Origin: DASROJ01 sp035646975
GTDB taxonomy: Bacteria > Acidobacteriota > Polarisedimenticolia > JACPZX01 > DASXTC01
DNA length: 12,691 nucleotides
Direction: 5' to 3'
Assembly (NCBI GenBank): GCA_035646975.1
Contig: DASROJ010000139.1
Span: 1 to 12,691, forward strand
This document shows positions 5,873 to 12,691 of the stretch, in pieces. The notes under the pieces are model-generated. The model was not told the DNA's origin. It worked only from the letters and a program-made list of their open reading frames with translations, and made no database searches. Position 1 is the stretch's first letter. Each line of letters starts with the position of its first letter. Both the position numbers and the translations under genes were made by a program.

Positions 5873-7290
5873 GGCTGGCGTCCTCCCGGCTGTTCGGCGG
5901 GCGCCTTTTCCTGGTCGTACGCCGGCTTCAGGACGTGATACGTCCGCAGCCGGCCGCGCCGCACCTCCACCAGCACCCGATCACGCTTCGACTTCACCAG
6001 GTCCCGGTAAATCTGCTCGTATCCGGTCAGCGAGTCGATCGGCCGGCCCTCGATGACCATCATGACGTCGTTGCGACGCAGCCCGGACTCGTCGGCGAAC
6101 GAGTTGGGCTTGACTCCCGAGACGATCACGCCCTTGCGATCGGGAAGCCGCAGCGCCTGTGCGACCTCTTCGGTGATCTCCTCCACGGTGAAACCCCACT
6201 CGCGGCACTCGAGCTCGCTCGCATCGGCCGAGGGGCGATCGCGTGTGAGGAGCTGCGCGGTGAGGCTCTTGCCGTCCCGGATGAACCCTATCGACACGGT
6301 CTTGCCGATCGGCAGGTCCGCGATCTGCTTCTGGAGGCGCGGCAGCTCGTCCTCGTAACGTGCGACGATCGGCTGGTGATCGATGGCGGTCACCACGTCT
6401 CCCGCCTTGAGTCCCGCCTCGGCCGCCGGCGAGCCCGGCACGACGCCGCCCACCAGGGCGCCCTGGTCCTCGGCCACGCCGAAGTGCTCGCCCAATCCCT
6501 TGATCTGCTGCCAGGAAACGCCGATCCACGAACGGGCGATCTGCCCCCGGGCAATCAGCTTGGCGGCGATCTCCTTGGCGAGGTTGATGGGGATGGCGAA
6601 GCCGAGGTTTTCGCCGAAGATGGGGATCGCGCGCGCGTTGATACCGATGACCTCGCCTTCGAGGTTCACCAGCGGACCGCCGCTGTTGCCGGGATTGATC
6701 GCCGCGTCGGTCTGAATCCAGGTGTTGTAGGTTCCGGTGACCGCGCCGGTGGGCAGCAGGCTCTCCGGGAAATAGCGATCGAGGCTCGAGATGACGCCCA
6801 GTGTCAGGCTGCGCGCCAGGCCCAGCGGGCTTCCCATCGCCATGACCACCTGTCCGACCTGGAGCTTCGACGAATCGCCCAGCGGCGCGTGGCGCACCCC
6901 CTTGCCGGCCTTCTGCATGTCGATCTTGATGATCGCGAGGTCCGAAAGAGGATCGACGCCGATCAGCCGCGCATCGACTTCTTCCTTGTTGTCGAGCGTG
7001 CAGGTCAACCGCTCCGCCTTGCCGACGACATGCGTGTTCGTCAGCACGTAGCCATCGGGGGAGAAGATGACGCCGGAGCCGGTCACCGCGATCTTTCCCT
7101 TTTCACCGGCCCGGTAGATTTCCAGCACCGGCTGAATGTGTACCAGGGCGGGCAGCACGCGATCGCGCGCCTCGAAGATCTTGTCCTGGTGCGCATAGGC
7201 GCCGCCGCCGTGGTGCGCCGCGCAGGCCGGAGCGCTCATCAGGAAAGACATCGCAACGATGAAAATGAGGAACGTACGAGGTGGCTGCAT
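5869..7290 (-). CDS. HtrA/DegQ-family periplasmic serine protease with two PDZ domains
   Basis: A 473-residue S1C serine protease for degradation or chaperoning of misfolded envelope proteins. A signal peptide covers about residues 1-25 (FLIFIVAMSFLMSAPACA). The trypsin-like domain (about 40-250) has an intact triad: His87 in VLTNTHVV, Asp117 in DPLSDLAII, Ser203 in NPGNSGGPL. PDZ1 (about 255-350) includes VVPGSPAAEAGLKAGDVVTAI and PDZ2 (about 365-455) includes SGLRRNDVMMVIEG. A His/Gly-rich patch (HHGGGAYAH) follows the signal peptide. ATG 7290 is the first in-frame ATG after an upstream stop. It is the first gene of a two-gene operon with the pseudoprotease. The Shine-Dalgarno is weak (GAG adjacent to the ATG); a TGCTAATTT element 10 bases upstream may be a further promoter. 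Confidence 0.95.
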   Translation of the reverse strand: MQPPRTFLIFIVAMSFLMSAPACAAHHGGGAYAHQDKIFEARDRVLPALVHIQPVLEIYRAGEKGKIAVTGSGVIFSPDGYVLTNTHVVGKAERLTCTLDNKEEVDARLIGVDPLSDLAIIKIDMQKAGKGVRHAPLGDSSKLQVGQVVMAMGSPLGLARSLTLGVISSLDRYFPESLLPTGAVTGTYNTWIQTDAAINPGNSGGPLVNLEGEVIGINARAIPIFGENLGFAIPINLAKEIAAKLIARGQIARSWIGVSWQQIKGLGEHFGVAEDQGALVGGVVPGSPAAEAGLKAGDVVTAIDHQPIVARYEDELPRLQKQIADLPIGKTVSIGFIRDGKSLTAQLLTRDRPSADASELECREWGFTVEEITEEVAQALRLPDRKGVIVSGVKPNSFADESGLRRNDVMMVIEGRPIDSLTGYEQIYRDLVKSKRDRVLVEVRRGRLRTYHVLKPAYDQEKAPAEQPGGRQP

Positions 7291-7377
7291 CTCGTCGCTG
7301 AAATTAGCACAGGGGTAGGGAGGGCGCTACGGGCCAACACCTGCATCGAGCGGTGGTTCTTTCCTCCTCCTTGCTTC

Positions 7378-7502
7378 CTCCCGGGGCTGTCGCGTGCGTG
7401 GCTTGCTGACGGGGAGGGTAAATCTTTCTGCCCGGTGAGCGGATACTCCAACGATGCAACGCGGGTCGCCTGGTTTGCCGAGGAGGTCGGCAGCCCCGGG
7501 AG
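7378..7502 (-). ncRNA. candidate structured RNA in the htrA leader region
   Basis: A perfect 12-bp inverted repeat, CTCCCGGGGCTG (7378-7389) and CAGCCCCGGGAG (7491-7502), encloses about 100 non-coding bases in the rlmN-htrA gap. Inside it, 7391-7397 can pair with 7456-7463 with one bulge, and 7476-7492 forms a 6-bp hairpin (TGCCGA/TCGGCA) that would compete with the outer stem. The minus strand is preferred because a TTGACA box lies just upstream and htrA follows. On the plus strand, GAGCGGATACTCC resembles the GAGCCGATA bubble motif of 6S RNA, so that strand cannot be excluded, although the element is shorter than usual 6S RNA and I see no plus-strand promoter. No known riboswitch class was recognised. 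Confidence 0.35.
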
Positions 7503-7514
7503 TCGAAGACGACG

Positions 7515-7541
7515 ATAATCAACCTGTGGGGTAACTGTCAA
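7515..7541 (-). promoter_or_regulatory. possible promoter for the htrA operon and its leader
   Basis: On the minus strand a perfect TTGACA (7541-7536) is followed after 15 bases by GATTAT (7520-7515, 4 of 6). The short spacer lowers confidence. Transcription from here would start just before the inverted repeat and place about 215 bases ahead of the htrA ATG. Confidence 0.4.
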
Positions 7542-7554
7542 GAGGAAAATACAA

Positions 7555-8646
7555 TTAGTTGTGGCCCCCGACCGGATCGGATGAGACGCCCGCCCCCTCC
7601 CGTCGGGTCACCAGCGCGAGCTGGCCGCACGCCGCCGAGATGTCGCGGCCCCGGTTCTTCCGGATCGACGCCGGCACTCCGAGCGACAGGAGGTCGTCGC
7701 GGAATCGCTTCACCGAATCGGCCGACGGCTCCTGCCAGGGCAGACCACCGCCTTCGTTGAACGGTATCAGGTTCACCTTGGCGTGCAGGTTATGCCGGTT
7801 CATCAGCGCGGCAAGACGGCGCGGGTCGTGCGCCGAGTCATTGACACCACGCAACAGAACGTACTCGAACGTGAGTCGCTCGCGGGGCGCCAGCGGAATC
7901 TTCCGGCAGGCGTCAAGAAGGATCGCCAGCGGGTACTTGCGGTTGATCGGCATGATGCGGGAGCGGACCTCGTCGGTCGTGGCGTTGAGGGAGATCGCCA
8001 GCTTCGGCCGAACCGTCTCGCCGGCCAGCCGGACGATCGCGGGGGCGAGCCCCGCGGTGGAAAGCGTGATCCGGCGACGAGGCACGCCGACCCCCACCGG
8101 ATCGGCGAGCAGCCGCACCGCGGCGATCGAGTTGTCATAGTTGTGGAGCGCCTCGCCCATTCCCATCATGACGATGTTCACGGGACGGCCTTCGATCCGC
8201 TGATTGTTGTCGTCCAGGATCGCGAGCACCTGACCGACGATCTCGCCGGCTGTCAGGTTTCGCACGAATCCCAGCTGCGCGGTGAGACAGAATCCGCAGT
8301 CCAGCGCGCAGCCGATCTGCGGCGAGATGCAGAACGTCACCCGAGATTCCTCCGGGATGAAGACAGCCTCGACCTCACCGCCCGTCGGGGGCGCCATCAG
8401 GTACTTGCGCGTCCCGTCGGCGGACTGCTGCACCCGCGAGATGGACGGACGGAGGAGGCTGAACCGGCCGGCAAGCCGGTCGCGCAGCGGGCGTGAGAGG
8501 TCGCTCATCGCGTCGAAGCCGGTGGCGCGGCGCGAGTAGATCCAGCGATAGATCTGGCGGGCATGAAAGCGCTTCTCTCCGATTTCCTCGAGAACGCATT
8601 CGATGAACGCGAGGTCCATCCCGAGCAGGTTTACGGGTGAGGGCAT
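7555..8646 (-). CDS. rlmN: 23S rRNA (A2503-C2) / tRNA (A37-C2) methyltransferase, radical SAM
   Basis: A 363-residue radical-SAM enzyme that methylates C2 of A2503 in 23S rRNA and A37 of some tRNAs. The 4Fe-4S cluster motif is CALDCGFC (Cys113, Cys117, Cys120). The two catalytic cysteines are Cys340 (RGRDISAACGQL) and probably Cys106 (VTFCISPQIGC). Other family segments are the N-terminal RFHARQIYRWIY, GMGEALHNYDN (most members have Pro where Ala stands), LSTAGL, LAISLNATTDEVRSRIMPINRKYP, FEYVLLRGVNDS and VNLIPFNEG. Length is normal. No Shine-Dalgarno precedes the ATG; a perfect extended -10 ends 9 bases before it, so the message is probably leaderless. The gene starts 39 bases after the receptor gene and has its own promoter. 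Confidence 0.96.
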   Translation of the reverse strand: MPSPVNLLGMDLAFIECVLEEIGEKRFHARQIYRWIYSRRATGFDAMSDLSRPLRDRLAGRFSLLRPSISRVQQSADGTRKYLMAPPTGGEVEAVFIPEESRVTFCISPQIGCALDCGFCLTAQLGFVRNLTAGEIVGQVLAILDDNNQRIEGRPVNIVMMGMGEALHNYDNSIAAVRLLADPVGVGVPRRRITLSTAGLAPAIVRLAGETVRPKLAISLNATTDEVRSRIMPINRKYPLAILLDACRKIPLAPRERLTFEYVLLRGVNDSAHDPRRLAALMNRHNLHAKVNLIPFNEGGGLPWQEPSADSVKRFRDDLLSLGVPASIRKNRGRDISAACGQLALVTRREGAGVSSDPVGGHN

Positions 8647-8655
8647 GACGAGAGG

Positions 8656-8664
8656 ATTATATCA
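8656..8664 (-). promoter_or_regulatory. perfect extended -10 promoter of rlmN
   Basis: The minus strand reads TGATATAAT, a full match to TGnTATAAT, ending 9 bases before the rlmN ATG. A start point at 8649 or closer would leave 0-3 untranslated bases. No -35 consensus is seen at the usual distance, which would fall at the end of the receptor gene. Confidence 0.65.
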
Positions 8665-8685
8665 GCATGCATTTTGACGGCGACC

Positions 8686-11600
8686 TCAGAACTCGAAGGA
8701 GACTCCCAGCTCCCATCGGCGCCCGAATCGATTCGTGCTGTCCAGCCCGGCGCCACGGGTTCCGCTCCTGAAAGCGACGATCTCGAGGTCGTCGGAATCG
8801 AGCAGGTTCTCTCCGCTCAGGAAGGCGGACGCGTGGGCGTGATGAATGACGAAGTTCTTCTCGATGCGGGAGTTCAGCGTCCATTGACTGCCGTTCCGCC
8901 GGTCGTTCTTCTCTCCGGTGGGAAACGACGTCCGCTGGGCCGTGAGATTGCTCAGGTCGTCCTCGTCGGACGCGGTCCTGATGAGGCTGTACGGCAGACC
9001 CGATGCCCACTGGATCGTGCCGCCGAGTATCAGGCCGAGCGGCAGGTGCGTGACGGCCTGCCACTTGACGATGTGCCGCTGATCGTAATCGAGATAGCCG
9101 AACGCCGTATCGCTGATCGCCGGGTCGTTGCCGGCAAGATCGGTGAACTTCTCGGCCTGACCGGTGGCCACCGAATAGGTGTAGCTGAGCTGCATCTGCC
9201 AGTTCCTGTGCAGCCGCTTGCGCAGCGCGATCTCCGTGGAGGTGTATCTCGATGAATTGAAATTGCCGGTGCGAAGAACCTGGTTCCAGTAAGGGTTGAG
9301 ATTGTACAGGTCGATGGCGCCATTGGGCAGCCGGATGAAAGGATGCGGCAACGAGTTGTTCGGGTCCGGATCGATGGTGTCTCCGAAGCGATCCAGCTCC
9401 AGCAGGCCGCTGTCGCCGCAGACGTCGTACGGCTTGACGCCCAGCGTGCTGTCGAACTGACTGCAGGTGATGTGGTTCACATCCTCGTCCTGCAGCAGCT
9501 GGCTGGCCCTGCGGCTCACATAGGTCAGCGAGACGGCCCATTCAGGGGCCAGCTCCCGCTCGACACCCACCGACCACTCGATCGTGTAAGGGGTGGCCAG
9601 GTTCCTGTCGACCTGGTTGATCGAGACGACACCCGTGAGCGGCTCCGAGATCTTGCCGGGCTCGGCCTGATCGAGCACGCCGTTGAGGTTCCATCTCGCC
9701 GAGAATCGATCGGGTTCCTGCTCGGCGGTGACGGAGCCGAGAAACAGCCGGTCGTAGTACTTGTTCCAGGTCGCGAAGACTTTTGTCCTTCCGTCGCCCC
9801 ACGGATCCCACGAGATGCTGAAGCGGGGGGCGAGGTTCGCGTTCGAGATGGTGAACCCCTCCGTCTCCCGCTCCGAGGGTCGAAGCAAAGGGGAGCTGTA
9901 GTAGGCGAACTCCGGGCTGCTGCCGGAAAGATCCACGATGCCGTCGCCGTTCAGATCGAACCGCCGCGCCGGGCTGCTGGCGGGGGCCAGGGAGAGGTCG
10001 ACGACGGGTGGGAGACCCTTGTTGGTGCGCCCGGGCTGACGGGACGAGGTGCAGGTGCTGCCCACCGCGTCGCAGAGAACATCGAACCGGCGCAGCATCT
10101 CACGGGCCTCCGGTCGGGGGTCGAACGGGGACAATCCCTTGCTGTCGATCGACTCCCGGTCCAGCCTCAGCCCCGCGTTGATGGTGAGGTTCGGCCGCGG
10201 CTTCCAGGAATCCTGCAGGTAGGCCGCGGCGTTGAATCCCGTGGCGGAAATCTCCTGCTGCACCGGATTGAAGATATCCAGCAGAAGCGAGCCGCACCGC
10301 ACGAGCGGTGGCAGCGGCGGATTGCTGCCGCACTGCGACGCGCCCGCCGTTCGATCGGTGAGGATCGGATTGTTTATCGGGTCGTCCGAGTACCGCTCGT
10401 CATTGAACTCGAACCCGCTCTTGATCGAGTGGTTGCCGGCCGCGTCGTCGATCGCGTAGGAGAGATCGGCCTTGAAGGTCGAGCGAGCCCTCCGGTCGTC
10501 GTCGGCGAAGAAATAGGGCCCTCGAGCGCTGGTGAGCACCCTGGTGATCTTGAAGCCCCTGGACTCCTGGGAGTAGGTGAAGATCGAATTGTCGTCCTGG
10601 CAGTTGGTCGTGAGGCAGGGGAGATGGGCGTAGAGATGTCCGCTGGCGTCCGATTCCTGGCTCACGCGGATGATGCGGAAGTTGTCCGAGACCGGCTGGA
10701 TCGCCTGGCCGCCGTCGAGATGCGACACCAGCGTTTCGAGCAGGAGCTGCGGGGAGATGATGCTCGTCCACTTGACCTGGAGCAGGGGGCCGCCCGTCTT
10801 GAGTATGTAGTCGGTCTCGGTGGAGGTGCGCGAGCCGATGTAGTTGCCGCCGCGCTTCAACGGGTCGTAGTTCATCTGCAGCGCGAGCTTGTTGGCGGTG
10901 TCTGCCTGCCACGTCAGCTTGGCGAAGGAATTCCAGCCATTCTGTGTCATGAGCCCGGAGCCGCCCTGGGTGAAGATGACCGGCTCTTCCCGGTCGAGCC
11001 GCTCCACCGAGGCGAAGTACCAGACCCGGTCCTTCTTCACCGCGCCGCCGAGCGTGAAGAACGACCTGGTATCCGAAAAGGGCTTGACCTCCACGCTCTC
11101 GTTGATGTTGCCGTCGTTATTGCCCGCGCCGTTGCCATCGAGAAACTTCGAACGGAAGAAGATCTTCACCGAGCCCTGCGTGTCGTTGCCGCCCGACTTC
11201 GTGATGACGTTGGCGAACCCGCCGTCGGCGCGTCCGTACTCGGCCGAGGCCCCGCTGGTGATGATCTCGATCTCCTCGACCGTCTCGAGGTTGATGTCCT
11301 GGCCGAAATGCCCCGTGAGCGGATCGCTGACATTGGTGCCGTCGAGCCGCAGCTGCAGTCCGGTGTCGCGGGCGCCCCGCACGTTGGGGTTGCCGTCGCC
11401 GTCGGCGTCGGTCACCCCGGGGGCCAGCGTCAGGATGTCGTTGAAACGGCGGCCCAGCAGCGGCAGCCCTTCGATGAACTCGGAGTCGTAGGTCGTGGTG
11501 GTCTTCGTGCTGCTCGTGTCGATGATTTCACCTCGGGCCTCGACCTTGACGGTCTCCTCGAGATCCTTGGCGGGCCTCAACGTGAGGTTCTGCACGGTGG

Positions 11601-11940
11601 CACGTCCCGGATGCAGGTCGAGCGGGCCCGCCAGCACCGTGGCATAGCCGGGCACCGTCGCCTTGAGCGTGAACCCGCTTCCCGGCGGCAGCAGCTTGAA
11701 CGCGAAGTTTCCCTCGATGTCGGTGACGGCGTTCTGGGTTCCCACGGCGGCGCCGGGATTCGACAGGGAGACGACGACTCCCGGAAGCCCCTGGCCCGAC
11801 TCGTCGAAGATGCGGCCCACGAGGCTGGCGGTGGTGCCCGTCTGCGCGAACGCAGACGAAGGGTCAAGACAGACCCAGGCAAGGAGCGCGCATGTGGTGA
11901 GCCAGCGGGGCATGGAGGCACTCGGGAATCGATTCGGCAC
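8686..11940 (-). CDS. TonB-dependent receptor with N-terminal carboxypeptidase-regulatory-like domain
   Basis: A 1084-residue outer-membrane receptor importing an unknown large nutrient with TonB energy. In order: signal peptide (about 1-32, ending SSAFA before QTG), carboxypeptidase-regulatory-like beta sandwich (about 36-122, ASLVGRIFDESGQGLPGVVV, NFAFKLLPPGSGFTLKATVPGY), possible TonB box (LEETVKVEA, 127-135), plug (about 145-250, with NVRGARDTGLQLRLDGTNVS and VEEIEIITSGASAEYGRADG), then a long beta barrel ending in Phe (ELGVSFEF). Two EF-hand-like loops are visible (DADGDGNPN, 178-186; DLNGDGIVD, 662-670). This architecture is frequent in Acidobacteriota. The start is GTG 11940 or ATG 11913 (codon 10); neither has a convincing Shine-Dalgarno and both give a signal peptide. 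The substrate cannot be told from sequence; the neighbouring ABC permease may be functionally linked or not. Confidence 0.94.
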   Translation of the reverse strand: MPNRFPSASMPRWLTTCALLAWVCLDPSSAFAQTGTTASLVGRIFDESGQGLPGVVVSLSNPGAAVGTQNAVTDIEGNFAFKLLPPGSGFTLKATVPGYATVLAGPLDLHPGRATVQNLTLRPAKDLEETVKVEARGEIIDTSSTKTTTTYDSEFIEGLPLLGRRFNDILTLAPGVTDADGDGNPNVRGARDTGLQLRLDGTNVSDPLTGHFGQDINLETVEEIEIITSGASAEYGRADGGFANVITKSGGNDTQGSVKIFFRSKFLDGNGAGNNDGNINESVEVKPFSDTRSFFTLGGAVKKDRVWYFASVERLDREEPVIFTQGGSGLMTQNGWNSFAKLTWQADTANKLALQMNYDPLKRGGNYIGSRTSTETDYILKTGGPLLQVKWTSIISPQLLLETLVSHLDGGQAIQPVSDNFRIIRVSQESDASGHLYAHLPCLTTNCQDDNSIFTYSQESRGFKITRVLTSARGPYFFADDDRRARSTFKADLSYAIDDAAGNHSIKSGFEFNDERYSDDPINNPILTDRTAGASQCGSNPPLPPLVRCGSLLLDIFNPVQQEISATGFNAAAYLQDSWKPRPNLTINAGLRLDRESIDSKGLSPFDPRPEAREMLRRFDVLCDAVGSTCTSSRQPGRTNKGLPPVVDLSLAPASSPARRFDLNGDGIVDLSGSSPEFAYYSSPLLRPSERETEGFTISNANLAPRFSISWDPWGDGRTKVFATWNKYYDRLFLGSVTAEQEPDRFSARWNLNGVLDQAEPGKISEPLTGVVSINQVDRNLATPYTIEWSVGVERELAPEWAVSLTYVSRRASQLLQDEDVNHITCSQFDSTLGVKPYDVCGDSGLLELDRFGDTIDPDPNNSLPHPFIRLPNGAIDLYNLNPYWNQVLRTGNFNSSRYTSTEIALRKRLHRNWQMQLSYTYSVATGQAEKFTDLAGNDPAISDTAFGYLDYDQRHIVKWQAVTHLPLGLILGGTIQWASGLPYSLIRTASDEDDLSNLTAQRTSFPTGEKNDRRNGSQWTLNSRIEKNFVIHHAHASAFLSGENLLDSDDLEIVAFRSGTRGAGLDSTNRFGRRWELGVSFEF

Positions 11941-11947
11941 TTTCGGC

Positions 11948-11970
11948 GGCCGGGGAGATCTCCGCCGGCC
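11948..11970. repeat. strong inverted repeat before the TonB receptor start
   Basis: GGCCGG-GGAGATCTCC-G-CCGGCC forms an 11-bp palindrome with one bulged G. It ends 7 bases before the GTG start on the minus strand. In RNA it would fold as a stable hairpin in the receptor leader. It has no T-tract, so it could be an operator, an attenuator or a terminator remnant of the upstream permease operon. Confidence 0.45.
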
Positions 11971-12007
11971 GGACCAACACGCCCAAGAGGGGATCGTTTG
12001 GACCAGA

Positions 12008-12036
12008 AGGGTACGGCGTGAACCGGATCAGGTCAA
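12008..12036 (-). promoter_or_regulatory. possible promoter of the TonB receptor, overlapping the permease stop
   Basis: The minus strand shows TTGACC (12036-12031, 5 of 6), exactly 17 bases, then TACCCT (12013-12008, 3 of 6). The -35 box contains the permease TGA. A start near 12001 would give a leader of about 60 bases carrying the inverted repeat. Confidence 0.35.
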
Positions 12037-12691
12037 TCCCGAACTCGGGGGTCCAGGAGGGCATAGGAGACATCGACGGCCAGGTTCACGACCAGGAAGC
12101 CGGCGGTCAGCACGATGGCGCCCCCTTCCACCACCGGCAGGTCGCGGCTGCGCAGTGCCGACATCATGATCAGACCCAGCCCGGGCCAGTTGAAGACGGT
12201 CTCGGTGGCGATGGCGCCGCCCATCAGCTGGGCGAAGTTGAGCCCGATCAGGGTGACGATCGGCAGCATCGAATTGGCCATCACGTGGCGCAGCAGCACC
12301 GAAGCGGCGGAGGCCCCCCTGGCGCGCGCGGCGCGAACGTAGTCCTGCGAGGACTCCTCGATCAGCGAGGCGCGGGTCACACGCGCCAGGTATCCGCAGG
12401 AAAACACCGCCAGCGTGACGGTCGGCAGCACGAGATGCGTCGGGCCCGGCAGTGGCAGCCCGAAAAAGGTCCCTCCCTCTCCATAGCCCGACACGGGCAG
12501 CCAGCCGAGCCGCGACGCGAACAACAGCATCAGCATCAGCCCGACCCAGAATGTCGGAAGGGCGATGCTCGCCGTGCTGATCATCAGGGCCAGTCCGTCC
12601 AGCAGCGTGCCTCGCCGTCCTGCCGCAAGCGCGCCAAGCCCCAGCCCCACGAACGCCCCCAGCGCCGTGGCGCACACTGCCAGGATCAGGG
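12033..12691 (-). CDS. DppB-type ABC transporter permease, 5' end outside the window
   Basis: The C-terminal 218 residues of an inner-membrane permease of the peptide/nickel (DppB/OppB) importer family; about 95-100 N-terminal residues are missing because the frame runs open through the window edge. Five membrane segments remain (LILAVCATALGAFVGLGLGAL, LMISTASIALPTFWVGLMLML, LVLPTVTLAVFSCGYLARV, SMLPIVTLIGLNFAQLMGG, AIVLTAGFLVVNLAVDVSYAL). The cytoplasmic EAA loop that contacts the ATPase is DYVRAARARGASAASVLLRHV. The end, YALLDPRVRD, is the usual family terminus, so the 3' end is complete. A GTG at 12677 opens a shorter frame but is internal. Binding protein, partner permease and ATPase genes are expected further upstream on this strand. 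The substrate is unknown. Confidence 0.9.
   Translation of the reverse strand, partial: LILAVCATALGAFVGLGLGALAAGRRGTLLDGLALMISTASIALPTFWVGLMLMLLFASRLGWLPVSGYGEGGTFFGLPLPGPTHLVLPTVTLAVFSCGYLARVTRASLIEESSQDYVRAARARGASAASVLLRHVMANSMLPIVTLIGLNFAQLMGGAIATETVFNWPGLGLIMMSALRSRDLPVVEGGAIVLTAGFLVVNLAVDVSYALLDPRVRD

Noticed and set aside
7440..7480. GGCAAACC on the minus strand, reminiscent of the c-di-GMP-I riboswitch
   Set aside because: The required tetraloop helix and the following GCAAAGCC-type segment are missing, so only a general structured RNA is claimed.
5935..7518. 527-residue plus-strand open frame opposite htrA
   Set aside because: Arg/Asp/His/Leu-rich shadow composition with no recognisable motif, whereas the minus strand has an intact protease triad.
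7239..7541. 100-residue minus-strand frame across the htrA leader, with an internal ATG (7341) after GGAGG
   Set aside because: The spacing from GGAGG to the ATG is about 16 bases, the composition is not protein-like, and the frame overlaps the inverted repeat and the htrA start.
9343..12021. Very long open frame on the plus strand opposite the TonB receptor
   Set aside because: It is an antisense shadow of a GC-rich gene: the composition is Arg/Gly/Val/Asp-rich with no domain, while the minus strand encodes a clear receptor.
12008..12037. Minus-strand stretch TGACCTGATCCGG...CGCCG resembling the 3' half of a TPP riboswitch
   Set aside because: The needed 5' half with a CTGAGA-type motif is absent; the preceding bases are the permease coding end, and the following gene is not a typical TPP target. 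Treated as chance.

Overview
The window is GC-rich with tightly packed genes and looks chromosomal. The combination suggests Acidobacteriota or a close relative: a very large TonB-dependent receptor carrying an N-terminal carboxypeptidase-regulatory-like domain, a futalosine-pathway menaquinone gene (mqnA), and paired HtrA-type proteins. This placement is inference from gene content, not from a marker gene. I see no insertion sequence, integrase, CRISPR array, tRNA or rRNA.

Left part (1-2830): a 38-residue single-span membrane peptide (-) lies 49 bases downstream of an XRE-type helix-turn-helix regulator (-). The regulator has a good sigma70-like promoter and an A9 run inside its coding sequence. 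A small unknown gene then overlaps pyrE (+) by 4 bases. mqnA (-) converges on pyrE, and the two coding regions overlap tail to tail by 77 bases.

Middle (2830-7290): a 53-base divergent gap separates mqnA from a ThiE/TenI-family gene, which overlaps thiD by ATGA. The gap carries two back-to-back extended -10 elements so close to the start codons that both messages are probably leaderless. thiD converges on a two-gene operon: htrA (intact His-Asp-Ser triad, two PDZ domains) followed, with a 4-base overlap, by a second HtrA-like protein whose three catalytic positions are all replaced. Both stop codons at the thiD/pseudo-htrA junction sit inside one perfect hairpin.

Right part (7290-12691): the htrA leader region holds a 12-bp perfect inverted repeat enclosing about 100 nt, a candidate structured RNA behind a TTGACA box. 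Upstream, all on the minus strand, are rlmN (extended -10 directly before its ATG), the 1084-residue TonB-dependent receptor, and the 3' two thirds of a DppB-type ABC permease cut by the window edge.

Functionally the window mixes housekeeping metabolism (pyrimidine, menaquinone, thiamin), rRNA/tRNA methylation, envelope protein quality control and nutrient uptake. I do not see a clear new defence or mobile system. The observations most worth following up are the protease/pseudoprotease pair, the ThiE/TenI-family protein lacking the ThiE metal-binding aspartates, the candidate RNA upstream of htrA, and the repeated leaderless promoter arrangement.
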